From Diploptera punctata (taxonomy: Eukaryota; Arthropoda; Insecta; Blattodea; Blaberidae): a stretch of 64,000 nucleotides of DNA. Of the stretch, positions 31,066-41,659 are shown one piece after another. The stretch's first letter is position 1; every line of letters starts with the position of its first letter. The DNA lies in contig JASPKZ010007249.1 of the NCBI GenBank assembly GCA_030220185.1, positions 372,001 through 436,000 of the forward strand, written 5' to 3'. Under the pieces are notes generated by a model. The model was given only the letters and a program-made list of their open reading frames with translations. It had not been told where the DNA came from and ran no database searches. The position numbers were made by a program, and so were the translations under genes.

Positions 31066-31735
31066 GGCTCGAATCTATGAATGCATTAGACCATAAAAGT
31101 CATTCCTTGCCTGTACTCTGCTGAGAAAGTTGCATCCAAATACGTTTTTGTGTACTCAAAAATCTGGTCATGCGATAATAATTGTTGAAATTCCTAAGCT
31201 ACCTGGCGAGGTGACTTAGCAGAGAAACGAATCGTGAACAACCCGATGGGAACCGATGGAAACTGATGTAGTTAGAAACCTTGCCGCTTACCTTGCTGCT
31301 TTATCCAAAATGTCGGACTTCGATCATGTTTACGGTATACGTGGAGAAGAGGAATTTGATAGAGTCTACCAAAGAATTCAACTGGAAGAACAGGAGAATC
31401 GGTGTAATATTGCGCGATGCAGACATCGTCGTATACGGTATTATTTGCGGGACGCAAGCGTAAATGTGTTCCTCTAGCAGATGAAAATAACGGAGTGGTT
31501 TTATCGCTGAGAATTCTGGGTAATTTCTTGCCAATATTACGAAAATGACGACTTTCATGCATGACCAGTTAGTGGGTAGCTAATTTGATCTTTGCACTTG
31601 CTCACGGAAAGTCAGCTCGCCAGTGATTGGAAGTAATTTGAGTAGAGACTAATGTTAAGGTAGAATATGTTTATCACTCATCTCATATTGTTCTTCTTAT
31701 TTGATTATAGAGACTAATGTATTTGCATACGGCCC
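31066..31735 (+). mobile_element. Harbinger-like MITE, copy 3, interrupted
   Basis: GGCTCGAATCTATGAATGC to TTTGCATACGGCCC with TTA at 31063-31065 and 31736-31738. Contains the same short frame as copy 2 (FDHVYGIRGEEEFDRVYQ) and a 55-bp PLE insertion at 31655-31709. Confidence 0.8.
31655..31709 (-). mobile_element. 55-bp PLE insertion starting at a hammerhead cleavage site, 10-bp target duplication
   Basis: GAGACTAATG flanks it at 31645-31654 and 31710-31719, and the three other MITE copies lack the insert. On the minus strand it begins TATAATCAAATAAGAAG and ends TTCTACCTTAA, matching 54005-54059 base for base apart from a few substitutions. In the family at 54000-55811 the predicted ribozyme cuts immediately before that TATAATC. 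The insert is therefore the 3' cleavage product and nothing more. Confidence 0.88.
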
Positions 31736-31738
31736 TTA

Positions 31739-31930
31739 GAATTTTAATGACTCATGTCATAATTGTAGATTTCTTGAAGGCTATAGTTTTGATACGCTAT
31801 ATTAGAAGGAAATGATAATGATACAAAGCTTATCGAAACTTTAGTCTTCCAGAAATCTACAATTATGAGGTGATTCGTTAAAATTCTAACTCTCTATTAA
31901 TTAAAATAAACCTCATAGTGTCACTTCCTT
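31739..31930. mobile_element. PLE hairpin insertion, short
   Basis: Arms from TTTTAATGACTCATGTCAT to its complement near 31880, with extension CCTCATAGTGTCACTTCC. A hammerhead-like motif is in the right arm. It sits directly beyond the MITE end, so insertion into MITE-flanking DNA is likely. Confidence 0.72.
31808..31850 (+). ncRNA. Degenerate hammerhead ribozyme
   Basis: Stem I GGAA/TTCC, box ATGATAA (C3 and G8 mutated), unpaired T, stem II GATA/TATC, GAA, stem III ACT-TT-AGT, H17 C31846. Stems intact but core dead. The left-arm mirror has a changed U16.1. Confidence 0.6.
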
Positions 31931-31934
31931 TAAA

Positions 31935-32180
31935 TATTAAGAAAAAAATCTGCCTGAATTGGAAATCATACCCCAAACATTCAGCTATCCATGCTGATGC
32001 TGTGACTAGTGAGCCATTCAAACATTCATACTCATTCTACCTTCCTCTTATAACTTTCCTCACTCTAATCCCTAACCCCAGAGTGCTGAACCATCATTCA
32101 CATTACATAAGGACAGCTTCTAATTCTAGCAGATGGGATTTAAATACATCTAAAAGCTACTACTATGATATAAATAAACA
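31935..32180. repeat. Diverged tRNA-like repeat
   Basis: Minus-strand tRNA-like segment about 31945-32015 (GCCTGAATTGGAAATCAT on the plus strand, with GTGACTAGTGAGCC). Related to 32405-32640 and 40265-40350, which share acceptor-like TCTGCCTGAAT. Confidence 0.5.
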
Positions 32181-32269
32181 AATTATAATACACAGCTAAG
32201 CTAATACAATTTTTAATAAAGAAAAAAAGGGAGGAAGAAGCAGTTCTCCTGATTGACATAACATCAGTT

Positions 32270-32410
32270 GACAAGAAATTATTGAAAATGATGCTGACTA
32301 AGCTTTGAAACTGGTGTAATTAGAAGACTGGATAATAGGTGAGGTATAAAGCACTTTAATTTAAATCTTAAATTAAAATGCATAGTGATATTTCCTATAA
32401 AAGTTCAAGA
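32270..32410 (+). mobile_element. PLE 3'-end fragment, same family as 58-310
   Basis: Contains CTGACTAAGCTTTGAAAC, AATTAGAAGACTGGATAAT and GGTGAGGTATAAAGCAC with the extension GCATAGTGATATTTCC. The hammerhead region is degenerate. Confidence 0.6.
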
Positions 32411-32640
32411 AAAATATCTGCCTGAATCAGGAATCTAAACCAATACATCAGCTCTCCTTGTTGACGCTCTAACTATTGAGCCTTCACAGATATTAGAGTG
32501 AAAATAGTTATAAGAGAAAGGATCTGTGTGAATGGATGTAAATGTCTGATAGATTCAGTGGTTAGAGCATCAGCATAGACAGCTGAAGGTTCAGGGTTTG
32601 ATTCCCAATTCAGACAGATATTTTTCTCTTTACTAAAAGT
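32405..32640. repeat. Inverted pair of diverged tRNA-like modules (TTE subfamily 3)
   Basis: Minus module 32408-32480 and plus module 32552-32622. The plus module folds with acceptor GTCTGA/TTCAGAC, anticodon arm TCAGC/GCTGA (loop anticodon AGA) and a T-arm like GGGTTTGATTCCC, and is followed by ATATTTTTCTCTT. Same bracketing as other TTEs but different stem sequences. Confidence 0.65.
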
Positions 32641-32644
32641 GTAT

Positions 32645-33265
32645 AGTAATTTTTCTTCCTTAAATCCAAGTGTGGCTTATTTCTCTGTAAAACTTTTTTT
32701 TTTTCCTTTGAATTTTAAAAATGGCTTACTTTCAGGCCAATTAACGTCATACTGAGAGATACCTATACAGACATATGATATATTTTTAATCGGGCCCCAT
32801 TCAGCCTAGAACTCCTAAGCTGTCATTGGCTATCCTGTTAAAATGACATATATGCCAATAGGACATGGAAGTAAGATGATTCTATCCAAATGATCTAAGA
32901 AGGAGGTAGGGTAGCAAGTCCTATGCTCTGATTGAGTTTACTCTCAGAAAATGTCCTAGTAGTCATTTTATAGGAGGCTGATTGAGCCTCAGAACCAGTC
33001 TGGATACAAATAATCTCTCGACTCCCTAGGATTGATTTCAGGGTGTCTAGTGCATAGTCAGATGTCTTATTGCCTGAGCCCTTATGATTTGATATGATTT
33101 GAGTCTGTCTATCTGTCTATACCTGTACATCCCCACATGGACCAAGGGTTTTCCCTTGCAACATAGCTTTTTTCCCTTATTTGTCAGCGAGTGACAAGTG
33201 GTTAGCTCATCATCTCCAAGAGACACCAAGTAGTCAATTAAGGCATTATTTGTATGGAAATGATT
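32645..33265. other. Intron sequence, no assigned feature
   Basis: No protein motif or repeat family recognised. GACAAGTGGTTAGCTCATC near 33192 is tRNA A-box-like and may be an old SINE in minus context. Confidence 0.4.
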
Positions 33266-33269
33266 GATT

Positions 33270-34080
33270 AAATTTTACTTAGAGGCTTTAATTTAGGCTT
33301 TAGGTTTTTTATGAGCCTAAAAAGCTTCAGACTTTGGACCCATGACTTAGGCTTGAATCTATGAACGCATTAGACCGTAAAAGTCGTTCTCTGCCTGTAC
33401 TCTGCTATGAAAGTTGCATCCAAATACGTTTTTGCGTACTCAAAAATCTGTTCATGCGATAATAATTGTTTAAATTCCTAAGCTACCGGCGAGGTGACTT
33501 AGCAGAGAAACGAATCGTGAGCAACCTGATGGGAACCGATGTAGTCTGAAACCTTGCCGCATACCTTGCTGCTTTATCCAAGATGTCGGACCTTCAAGAC
33601 TTTGATCATGTTTTCGGTATATGCGGAGAAGAGGAATTTGATAGAGTCTACCAAAGAATTCAAGTGGAAGAACAGGAGAATCGGCGTAATATTGCACGAT
33701 GCAGACGTCATCGTATACGGTATTATTTGAGGGACGCAAGCATAAATGTGTTCCTCTAGCAGACGAAAATAACGGAAGTGGTTTTATCGCTGAGAATTCT
33801 GGGTAATTTCTTGCCAATATTACGAAAACGGCGACTTTCATGCATGACCAGTTAGTGGGTAGCTAATTCGATCTTTGCACTTGCTCACGGAAAGTCAGCT
33901 CACCAGTGATTGGAAGTAATTTGAGTAGAGACTAATGTATTTGCATGCGGCCCTTAAAGTCCTGTAAGACTAGTCCTTTGAATTTTTCTATCTTAAAAAA
34001 TCTATTGACCCTTGCTGGGTTCAAAACTGCAAACCTTGGACCAGAGGCAAGGAACTTAACTGCTAGATTACTGATGGCAA
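33270..34080 (-). mobile_element. SINE-D, interrupted by a Harbinger-like MITE
   Basis: 33270-33349 and 33954-34080 are the two parts of one minus-strand SINE-D (compare 57610-58017). The tRNA head at the right includes GTTTTGAACCCAGC on the minus strand. Confidence 0.75.
33350..33953 (+). mobile_element. Harbinger-like MITE, copy 4, inside a SINE-D
   Basis: GGCTTGAATCTATGAACG to TTGCATGCGGCCC, TTA at 33347-33349 and 33954-33956. Removing it and one TTA restores the SINE-D sequence GACTTAAAGTC. Short frame from ATG 33583: FDHVFGICGEEEFDRVYQ. Confidence 0.85.
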
Positions 34081-34200
34081 TTATGATTAGAGTGGATAAT
34101 TAATTTTAAAAGAAAAATGTTGTGTCATCATAGAAGCACATAATGTGAAGAATATGAAGAAACAAATTTCTTCTTGGATTTTTAAACAGTATAAGGGTTA

Positions 34201-34302
34201 TATTTAAATTAATATTGGTAAGTAAATATTATGAGGTTATATCATTAATAGTGAGAGGAGAACGTATTTTTAAAAATATATTCTCCACTCACTATTAATA
34301 AA
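34201..34302. mobile_element. Micro-hairpin of PLE ends, 102 bp, 12-bp target duplication
   Basis: GTATAAGGGTTA flanks it at 34189-34200 and 34303-34314. It is an inverted repeat about GTATTTTTAAAAATATA, with TTATTAATAGTGAG on both sides, plus the extension with CATAATATTTACTTACC on the left in inverse. Only the last 30-odd bases of the family at 47584-48020 are left; neither frame nor ribozyme is included. Confidence 0.85.
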
Positions 34303-34584
34303 GTATAAGGGTTAGCTGCCATATCTGGAGAAAACTACAGTAAAATTATGTTTCTAAGACATTTTATATTGTATTACATTCATTATTATTTTTATTAGTA
34401 TTAAAAATTTTATATAATTTGTGTTTCTATACAGTTAGTATTTTACTTAGAGATACTTGTTAACATCTCAAGTTATTAGTGTCGCAAATTTAAATCAGAT
34501 GTAAAAGAGATGACAAATTTTTGCTCAGATATATTTTTTCAGGCTTGAGGTTCTTTTTTCTTTAAAACTAATTGTAAAATTCAC

Positions 34585-34749
34585 CTGTGGATCTATCATG
34601 AGTGGCCAGCGATCAGAATTGGAAAGAATTGTAGCATTTTCTGTTGACATTCTGTCACTGGGCAACCCTTCATTGTTCCATATAGCTATCTGTGCATCGT
34701 CTGTTAAAAGTGATAATGGATCCAAACCTGGAGTGATAGGAACAGGAGG
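34585..34749 (-). CDS. Dhc93AB-like: Dynein heavy chain exon 10: AAA5
   Basis: 55 codons, phase 0/0, with PGLDPLSLLTDDAQIAIW, NNEGLPSDRMSTENATIL and RWPLMIDPQ. These blocks are near-invariant in outer-arm beta chains and fix the subgroup assignment. Confidence 0.95.
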
Positions 34750-35009
34750 CTGAAAAAAAAGAAAAAAAATACAATATTGGAACTGACTCATTAATATTGG
34801 TTTACTAAGATTAATGTTTTGAATTCTTAATACGAGAATAAAAAAAACTCTAAAATATAAATTGCTCTCCTCTTTCATATTTTTCTACATGTAAGTCTTT
34901 AAAATAATTTTTCTTAAAGAATATTCTAAATTTCTTTTATAATAATATAATTTCATCTTCATTAAAATTTCAAGTATATCCCTGAAAAATGTAGAGAGAT
35001 ATGACATCT

Positions 35010-35270
35010 ACTATTAAATAATTTTTTAAGAGAAACATTTTTGACTGATTGGGATTTGAACCCAAGACCTCCAGTTTTAAGTACTGGTGCACATTTGTGT
35101 CTGCATAAGGATACCTGAGTAGCACAAATGGCTGTATCTGAATAAGGATGCCCGAGTGGCATACATGGTTAGGGCACCAGTGGTGTAAAACTGGAGATCT
35201 TGAGTTCAAATCTCTGTTCAGAAAAACATATTTATCCTCAAAAAATTATTTTGAAGATCAGTCTGAGTGT
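35010..35270. repeat. Inverted pair of diverged tRNA-like modules
   Basis: Minus module about 35035-35105 and plus module about 35148-35225 (GCCCGAGTGGCATACATGG, GAGTTCAAATCTC). Bracketed by AATTTTTTAAGAGAAAC and a complementary run, a diverged version of the TTE bracket. Confidence 0.55.
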
Positions 35271-35299
35271 ATAACTTTATATATTAACATCATACTAAA

Positions 35300-35640
35300 G
35301 ATAAATTATATTTGAAGAGAACATTTTTTTTTCACCTAGACCGAGACTCGAACCCGGGACCTTTGGCTTGCCAGTCCAAATGCTCTACCAACTGAGCTAC
35401 CAAGGTGAGTTACGATCTAGATGCAAATTTTTCTCTTATATACGTTGTAATTCCCTCTCGCCAAATGCTTTTGAAACCATCACTTCTATCTTTGCAAATG
35501 GCGGCTTCTTAGTTAAGAAGACATTTATTAGGAATTTAACATTACTTTTTAAAGCTAGTAAGGGTTATAATGATTATACTAAAGATTACATTTTAAAAAT
35601 ATTGATTTTTTCTCTGATAAGATTGTTAGGATAAATTATA
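35300..35640 (-). mobile_element. TTE, full-length, 1st subfamily
   Basis: tRNA-like module 35335-35408 on the minus strand, TTCTTAGTTAAGAAG hairpin at 35507-35521, and a 5' end near 35590. Close to dynein exon 9 (35657). Confidence 0.78.
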
Positions 35641-35656
35641 AATAATTGATGATTAC

Positions 35657-35795
35657 CTCAAGTTTCTCTAAGTTAGGTAGCCACATTTTATTAAGTAGGT
35701 CAAGTCGGAACTGTTTGGTGAAGCAGCCCACATAAGAAATAAATCCTGTTACTAGAAGTACATCTCCAGGTAGCATGTTACCCTGCTGCTTGAAA
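35657..35795 (-). CDS. Dhc93AB-like: Dynein heavy chain exon 9: AAA5 N-terminal part
   Basis: 139 nt; the first base completes a split asparagine codon. It encodes FKQQGNMLPGDVLLVTGF and ISYVGCFTKQFR. In dyneins AAA5 lacks a working Walker A motif and this exon fits that, with GDVLLVTGF in the P-loop position. Confidence 0.93.
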
Positions 35796-35984
35796 CTATT
35801 TAAATACAAAATTCACATATTTTAGTTTCTAATATTGTTACATTTCATGGTGTGTTTAAATGAGTACTTAAATTACTTATGGTACTCAAAAAAGGCTCCC
35901 AAAGTCTGATCCCATGCTCACATTGTGGGAGATGGTTAGCTCAAAGACAGTAGTGGTTGATAGGGTGATATACGTCAGGTACAA

Positions 35985-36925
35985 AATATGCAGATGAGAA
36001 ACAGCCCTCTAGAATTTTTGGAAATTGAATATAACCTTCATTTAACAGAAGACATCAAGAAATCTGAAACTCCCCCATATATTTTAAAACAAATGTCACT
36101 GGAAATAATAAATCTAAAATACTCTGCTCCTGAATGGATACATATTTTTACAGATGGCTCCAGCCTACCAAATGACGGTGGCACTGGTGCTGGTGCAGTA
36201 TGCCCACTTTTTTCATTTTATCGTAAACTAAACACAAATTCAACAAACTTTGATGGCGAAATTCTAGCAATTTTCTTAAGTTTACAAAATCTTTTACATC
36301 ACATCCAAAAATTTACAAAAGTTGTAATTCTATGTGACTCCAAAGCAGCCATTCTTGCTATAACACGAGACACAACACCCAAAAGCATCAAAATTATCGA
36401 ATGTCACAAGATGATAAAACAGTTATCCCGTCTACATAAAAAAGTTGTACTTCAATGGATTCCGGCCCATTGTGGAGTGACAAGCAATGAGATAGCCGAT
36501 TTCTGGCCAAAAAGGGTAGCAAAATTGTTTCGAACACAACTTCTACTCCAGTTTCCTTTCACTCTATCAAAAGGATTATCTCAAATAAATATATCAATAA
36601 ACTTAGAGAAGAATACACCACCAAAACATCTGGAAAGGAATGGGAAAATCTACAAGCTTATGACATTACTACATTACAAAGAAAATCTGCAGTAGCAATA
36701 TTCAGACTGCTAATGGGACATGACTGCCTGAATAAACACCTACACAGACTTGGCATAACAGATTCACCTAAATGCCCTTTTTGCAATTAAAATGAAGATA
36801 TGGAAAGAAACCATCTTCTCTGTTGTCCAGCTTTTGTAGAAGAGACCAGCCTTTATGCTAAATATTGGAGTGCAAGAGAGCATTAACAAGTGCTCGACAT
36901 TAGATACCAACCAACCAACCAACCA
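35985..36925 (+). mobile_element. LINE 3' fragment with RNase H domain, target duplication
   Basis: CGTCAGGTACAA (35973-35984) and CATCAGGTACAA (36926-36937) flank it. Frame from 35988: IHIFTDGSSLPNDGGTGAG (first Asp of RNase H), FDGEILAIFLSLQNL (Glu), VVILCDSKAAILAI (Asp), QWIPAHCGVTSNEIADFWPK (His/Asp; the usual Ala-Asp-x-x-Ala-Lys motif). A frameshift follows near 36500-36600, then FRLLMGHDCLNKHLHRLG and KCPFCN with HLLCCPAF, the C-terminal zinc-knuckle-like segment. Ends in a (CCAA)n tail. RNase H-bearing non-LTR element (I/Jockey-like); 5'-truncated and dead. Confidence 0.9.
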
Positions 36926-36937
36926 CATCAGGTACAA

Positions 36938-37730
36938 TGTTCCTGGCATCTTCAATGTAGATATAAATATTATATGCACTCAAGCAATAAAGTTAAGTCT
37001 GTAAGTGTTATACTGATATCAAAGTAATACACCATTTTTGTTGGTGTACAAGATGCTCCCCTGCATAAGATGCACTCCAAAAATTACCATAATGAAGGAA
37101 ATTTTCTGAAAAAAAAAAGCTTCTAAGAAAAAATCTACCATAGGCCCTAATTAATTAAATAATTATTCACCCCTTTAAAATTGTCAATGTTACACTTATA
37201 GACTAATTTTATAGTGCATATAATTTTTGTTGAAATAAAAATTCCATTTTCACAGTTTTATTGAACTCTTTCAGCACTTCAATCTATTATTCTAGCCATG
37301 TTTGCACTTTTTTCATGCTGTGCATGTTTTTCTTTTGTTTAGTTTACACAAAATATCCATCTGAGACCACCAATGCCATCTAGTTTTTCTACTGACATCG
37401 GTAATGCATATCCATATACACTTCCCAAGATCTTGAAAGGAAAAAAAATTGCGTGTTTACCATGAAATGTATCAATACATATAGAGGTCCAAGTCTACCT
37501 TTATTGTATGAGATGCAGCCTAATTTTATGGCCTATTTTAAGCAAAGGAAGAATCTTACACATTGAAAAATCCTGAATGTGCAGGTAAAGGGAAATACAT
37601 TACTGCAACTTAACTTTTAGGAAATTTAAAAACAAGTCCCCTTTTACATATCCTAATTTATGAGAAATTTTAGAAGACTCATAATACATTGTCTTCTAAT
37701 TGCTAAAAGAGGTGTAATATATTTATATAT
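36938..37730. other. Intron sequence, possible decayed Tigger-like MITE at 37040-37570
   Basis: GTGTACAAGATGCTCCCC and ATAAGATGCACTCCAAAAA near 37050-37085 resemble the TIR of the Tigger element at 44553-45826, and AGATGCAGCCTAATTTTAT near 37511 could be the other end. Ends are not clear. Confidence 0.35.
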
Positions 37731-37734
37731 TTAA

Positions 37735-38745
37735 TATAGGTAGGAAATAAAACACTATGAGGTTTCTTTTAATTATGATTTTTTAATGTAGGAAAGGAAG
37801 TGGAGATTTTGAGGGTATTTTAATTATATGATTTTTAGTCTGATCATCTTACAGCAATATTAATGTTGATTTGTTCTTGAAACATGTTTTAAAAAACCAT
37901 CTGTTGTTTTATCGCTCAGCTTGTCCAGAATTGGTTTGATTTATGTTGCATTATGTTGCAACACTCTGGACGTTGATGGGAGCGACATCCGGTGGTTGGC
38001 CAAAGAACCTCCAAACAAGGTCACCGCCCCTCGTCGGTATTTCAAATTGTAGAACTCTGTTTTTTGTTACTTATGAATAAATATTGTTTTTCCCAAATAG
38101 TCAGCTCTTGTGTATTTTCTAACTGTGGTAAGTAATTTAGGGTCTGAAATTTATAATTCTGTTACTTATTTTTAGGAATTCTCACATTGAGGTATATTCT
38201 ACCTTAATCATTATATTATGTTTTTCAGACCAAACATGAGCAGCAACTGCAGATTTTTCTATTTCCCCATTTTTAATATTTCTTATGTGTTCTTTGGTTC
38301 TAATTTTTAGGTTTCTTTTTTTTTCTTATATATATATCTTTTCACATAAGAAATATTAAAAATGGGGAAATAGGAAAATCTGCAGTTGCTGCTCATATTT
38401 GGTCTGAAAAACATAATATAAATTCAGACACTAAATTATTAAAATAGTTAGAAAATACAAAAGAGCTGACCATTTGGGAAAAAAATATATATTCAGAAGA
38501 ACAAAAACAGGGTTATGAATTTTGAAATATCGACAGAGCGTGACCTTGTTTGGAAGTTCTTTGGCCAACCACAGGATGGAGCTTACATCGACATCCAGGG
38601 TGTGCAACATAATGCAACATAAATCAAACCAGTCTGGACAAGCTGACGATAAAACAGAATTGTTTTGAAACATGTCCAAGAACAAATCAACATTAATATT
38701 GAGGTAAGATGATGAGACTAAAAATAATATAATTCTTTTATATAT
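37735..38745. mobile_element. PLE inverted-repeat remnant, about 1 kb
   Basis: Left arm (minus) and right arm (plus) both carry WRFFGQPQDG-like and KSAVAAHVWSEKH-like codons, with CTGACGA, stem II AAAACA/TGTTTT and GAAACATGT at 38641-38671. Left arm has extra fragments: the 3' end of the 54000 family (GGTATATTCTACCTTAA at 38191-38207) lies inside it, suggesting a nested short insertion. Heavily decayed; outer ends uncertain. Confidence 0.75.
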
Positions 38746-38921
38746 ATTTGAGTCAAAATTTCCAACTCAAATATAATTAAGATGTAATATAACTTATCCC
38801 CATATACACAATGAAGGTATTGTAACAAATATCCTGGCATGTTTGTTAAAAAATTGACTTATCCGCTTTTACATGTGTACCTGGAAAATATGTAATTAAA
38901 ACTGTATCATACTGAACATAC

Positions 38922-39091
38922 TTTGCAACAGACTCTGCCCAACGGACATTCTCTGATGCCAGACCACCCACAAGTCGGTTGGCTAATTGGATTGTTGCAT
39001 TAGTTGCATCTGCTTCTTGTTGGCAGCGTAATTTCTCAGCTGTTGCTTGTTCAAAGTCTGCTGTTAACTTTGCCAGTTGCTCTTCAAGTGA
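38922..39091 (-). CDS. Dhc93AB-like: Dynein heavy chain exon 8: end of coiled coil 2, start of AAA5
   Basis: 170 nt, phase 0 to 2. It runs SLEEQLAKLTADFEQATA through the strongly conserved RLVGGLASENVRWAESVA that precedes the AAA5 P-loop region. Donor GTATGT, acceptor ATTACAG. Confidence 0.94.
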
Positions 39092-39955
39092 CTGTAATTA
39101 ACAAAAAAGACATGTAAAAATAAATATATAAATGTACACCCACCTATAACTTCATAAGTCTGTCAGACAAGAGCTACATAAACTAAATTAATTCATTACA
39201 AGTTTGAATTTGTGAAGTTTATTACAGAGTGCTAAAGCAGAGAAGTTAAATATTCAGATATCGAGGAAAAAATGATATCGCTAGAGAATTTTTTTTAAAT
39301 TTTGGCTTTCAGGTAAACTACTTCTAAGAGACTAATTTTACTGATTTTCATAGAATACTTTTCTTGTTTTATTTCATTGGAATATACTGAATTTTGTTGC
39401 AAAAAAAATTCAACCACTAAAGTGATTTTTAAATTTTACTCCTGATTAACTCCCACTCTTAATTGCTCTGATTTTGCTAGTTAACAATCTTAATCTTACT
39501 TTTCTTATTGTTATAGGGTATGTCAAATTTGGCTGTGAGAAAAAAAAATTGTGGCCAATAAAGCATTAAGATATATAATTTTTTCAGTGTCATTTTTGGT
39601 GCCTAATAGAATCAACTCTCTGATGTTATCTTTACCTTTTTGTGGTGGAGTGGTTTGCATGCTTAAATGACCCAGAGAACTATGCCGGCGATAGCATTGC
39701 TGCCAAAAGGGCTACCCATGCCGGATAGGTCAAAGGAATAAGCCAGGAAAAAAGTACCTTGATCAAAAGAGTGATAATTTTTCACCAAAAAATGCAACCA
39801 TCAAGAAAAGCAGACATGGGTTCCACTGGAATAAAATTTCCCAAAGGTATAATAGTCCCCAATTCGGATCTCCAGGTAATCCATGGCAAAGGCTTAAACA
39901 TAAGGTTATATTTATTAAATTAATATTAAGAATTTAATTAAATTTACAGTGGGAG
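39092..39955. other. Intron sequence with a possible SINE-like segment
   Basis: 39640-39890 contains GGAGTGGTTTGCATGCTT (A-box-like) and a purine-rich body with TGCCGGATAGGTC, perhaps a SINE whose B box is lost. Otherwise nothing. Confidence 0.35.
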
Positions 39956-39984
39956 GAATTTGACTGAAGATGGAAGTAATATTC

Positions 39985-40170
39985 ATCATCATCATCATCA
40001 TCATGAACAAATTCGTTTTAGGCCATGTGGCCTGTACGGTAAACCTAGCGAAGATGGTCTTGATCTTTCCACCAATGTTTTGGTCTTGGGAATATTATAC
40101 TTTTGAAACCGGTATCGTGAAGACATGCAACTTTGTGAGGTGAGATGTTAAAACATTTTCTCCAACTCAT
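39985..40170 (+). mobile_element. PLE 3'-end fragment
   Basis: GAAACCGGTATCGTGAAG with stem III-like ACCGGT (40108-40113), then TTGTGAGGTGAGATG. Preceded by an (ATC)n tract. The rest of the ribozyme core is not recognisable. Confidence 0.6.
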
Positions 40171-40254
40171 TTATTAATATTAAGAAGCTAAAGCTATTAC
40201 TATGATTGAAATAAGTAAATTAATGTACACAACTAAACTTCTGCAATCAATGGT

Positions 40255-40350
40255 AAAGAGAAAGATTTTTTGCCTGAACCAGGAATTGAACCCCGAACTT
40301 TCAACTTTCTGTGCTGATGCTCTGACCACTGAGCTAATTCAGACTACATT
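40255..40350 (-). repeat. Diverged tRNA-like module (TTE subfamily 3)
   Basis: Minus strand: GTCTGAATTAGCTCAGTGG, anticodon arm TCAGC/GTTGA, T arm GGGGTTCAATTCC, acceptor TTCAGGC, then a T-run. Pairing of GTCTGAA with TTCAGGC is intact. Confidence 0.6.
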
Positions 40351-40424
40351 CCCATCCAAGGGAGAATTTATGCTTTGATTACAATAGGTTATATTCTTAA
40401 AAAAATTGAGTGTTAAAGAATAAG

Positions 40425-40530
40425 AGAGAAGCATGGAAACCTCTTGTGGGAAACTTAAAGGGAAAGCATCCAAGAATGGCTAAGAATGAGGTAGGAGAAC
40501 AATATTTACCATGATTTGAAGGAAGTATAC
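40425..40530 (+). mobile_element. LINE tail fragment
   Basis: Reads (with shifts) REAWKPLVGNLKGKHPR, corresponding to RRAWKLLVGKPEAKRPVG of 43620-44115. It adjoins the next LINE fragment directly. Confidence 0.55.
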
Positions 40531-41300
40531 CCATCAATAGGAACCTCAAATTCGATGCTATTCTTTTTGCAGACGATTTAGCTCTTGTGGCACTTTCCGA
40601 AAATGATTTGCAACGATCAATTTATAATTTACAAAAAATAGGTGCCAAATTTAATATGGAAATATCAATTAACAAAACTAAAATTATGGCATTTCATGGG
40701 AAGGACCCCATACAAAGTAAAATCTGTCTCCAGAATAAAATTTTAGAGAGATCTAATCAATTTAAATATCTTGGATATTATCTCTCTATCTGGGATGAAA
40801 AGGATATCCCTGAAAAAGTTATTAGTTATAATAAAGTTTAGGAATTATTAATCAAGTTATGAAACCATCCCTTGTACAAAAAAACACCAGATTACGTTTA
40901 TATAACACTTTGGCTAGACCAGTGTTGACCTATGGTAGTGAAGCATGGACACTAAAAAAACAACATGAAAGCAGAATAACGGCTTGTGAAATGAGATTCA
41001 TGCGCAGAACAGCAGGTTACACCAGATGGGATCGGAAAAGGAACACCGATATCTTAAAAGAATTGAAGACTACGCCAATTTTGGAATATATTAAACAGTA
41101 CCAACTAAATTGGAAACACCATCTTGAAAGAATGAGTTCAAATCGGATCCCCAAAGCTGTTTATAATTATATACCAAGAGGACGAAGATCACTGGGCCGT
41201 CCTATGAAACGCTGGAGGGAAAATTTTCTATAGGATCGTAACAGGCCTTGGCCTAATACTTGGAAGGAAGAAGAAGAAGATATTATACAGGAAATATTAA
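40530..41300 (+). mobile_element. LINE RT C-terminal fragment
   Basis: Contains the RT catalytic motif ILFADDLALVA (in broken frame before 40587), then SINKTKIMAFHGKDPIQS, FKYLGYYLS, and after a stop YNTLARPVLTYGSEAWTL, FMRRTAGYTRWDRKR and AVYNYIPRGRRSLGRPMK RW-type ending with a stop. Endonuclease-reverse transcriptase of the kind abundant in insects; 5'-truncated, with a frameshift at 40842. Confidence 0.88.
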
Positions 41301-41655
41301 TATATACGATCCTCTTGGTGATGATAATTTATGTTACACATATTATGTACCAATATCAATAAAAAATAACATTTAAAAGACATTTATGTGTTTCAACAGT
41401 TAATCTATCATTATTAAGACTAGATATTGAATGAATAAAAGCAAGCTAAAATGTATAAAAACAAAAACAGTTACAATTTTAAATTATTTATTGTTATCAT
41501 CAACAAAAACATATTTTCCTTTAACTAAGGAAAAGAGGATGCATAGGGCACTTAGCATTGTTCATAATTTTTTCTTTGCTTTTATAAATCTCTAAACTTT
41601 CAAGAACATCAAGTAATTTAAAATTATTGACTGATCTATCATCAATATCATTCCC
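41300..41655. other. AT-rich intron sequence
   Basis: Nothing recognised. Confidence 0.5.
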
Positions 41656-41659
41656 TTAT

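Noticed and set aside
37040..37570. Second Tigger-like MITE
   Set aside because: Only one end resembles the TIR clearly and no TA-bounded partner could be fixed.
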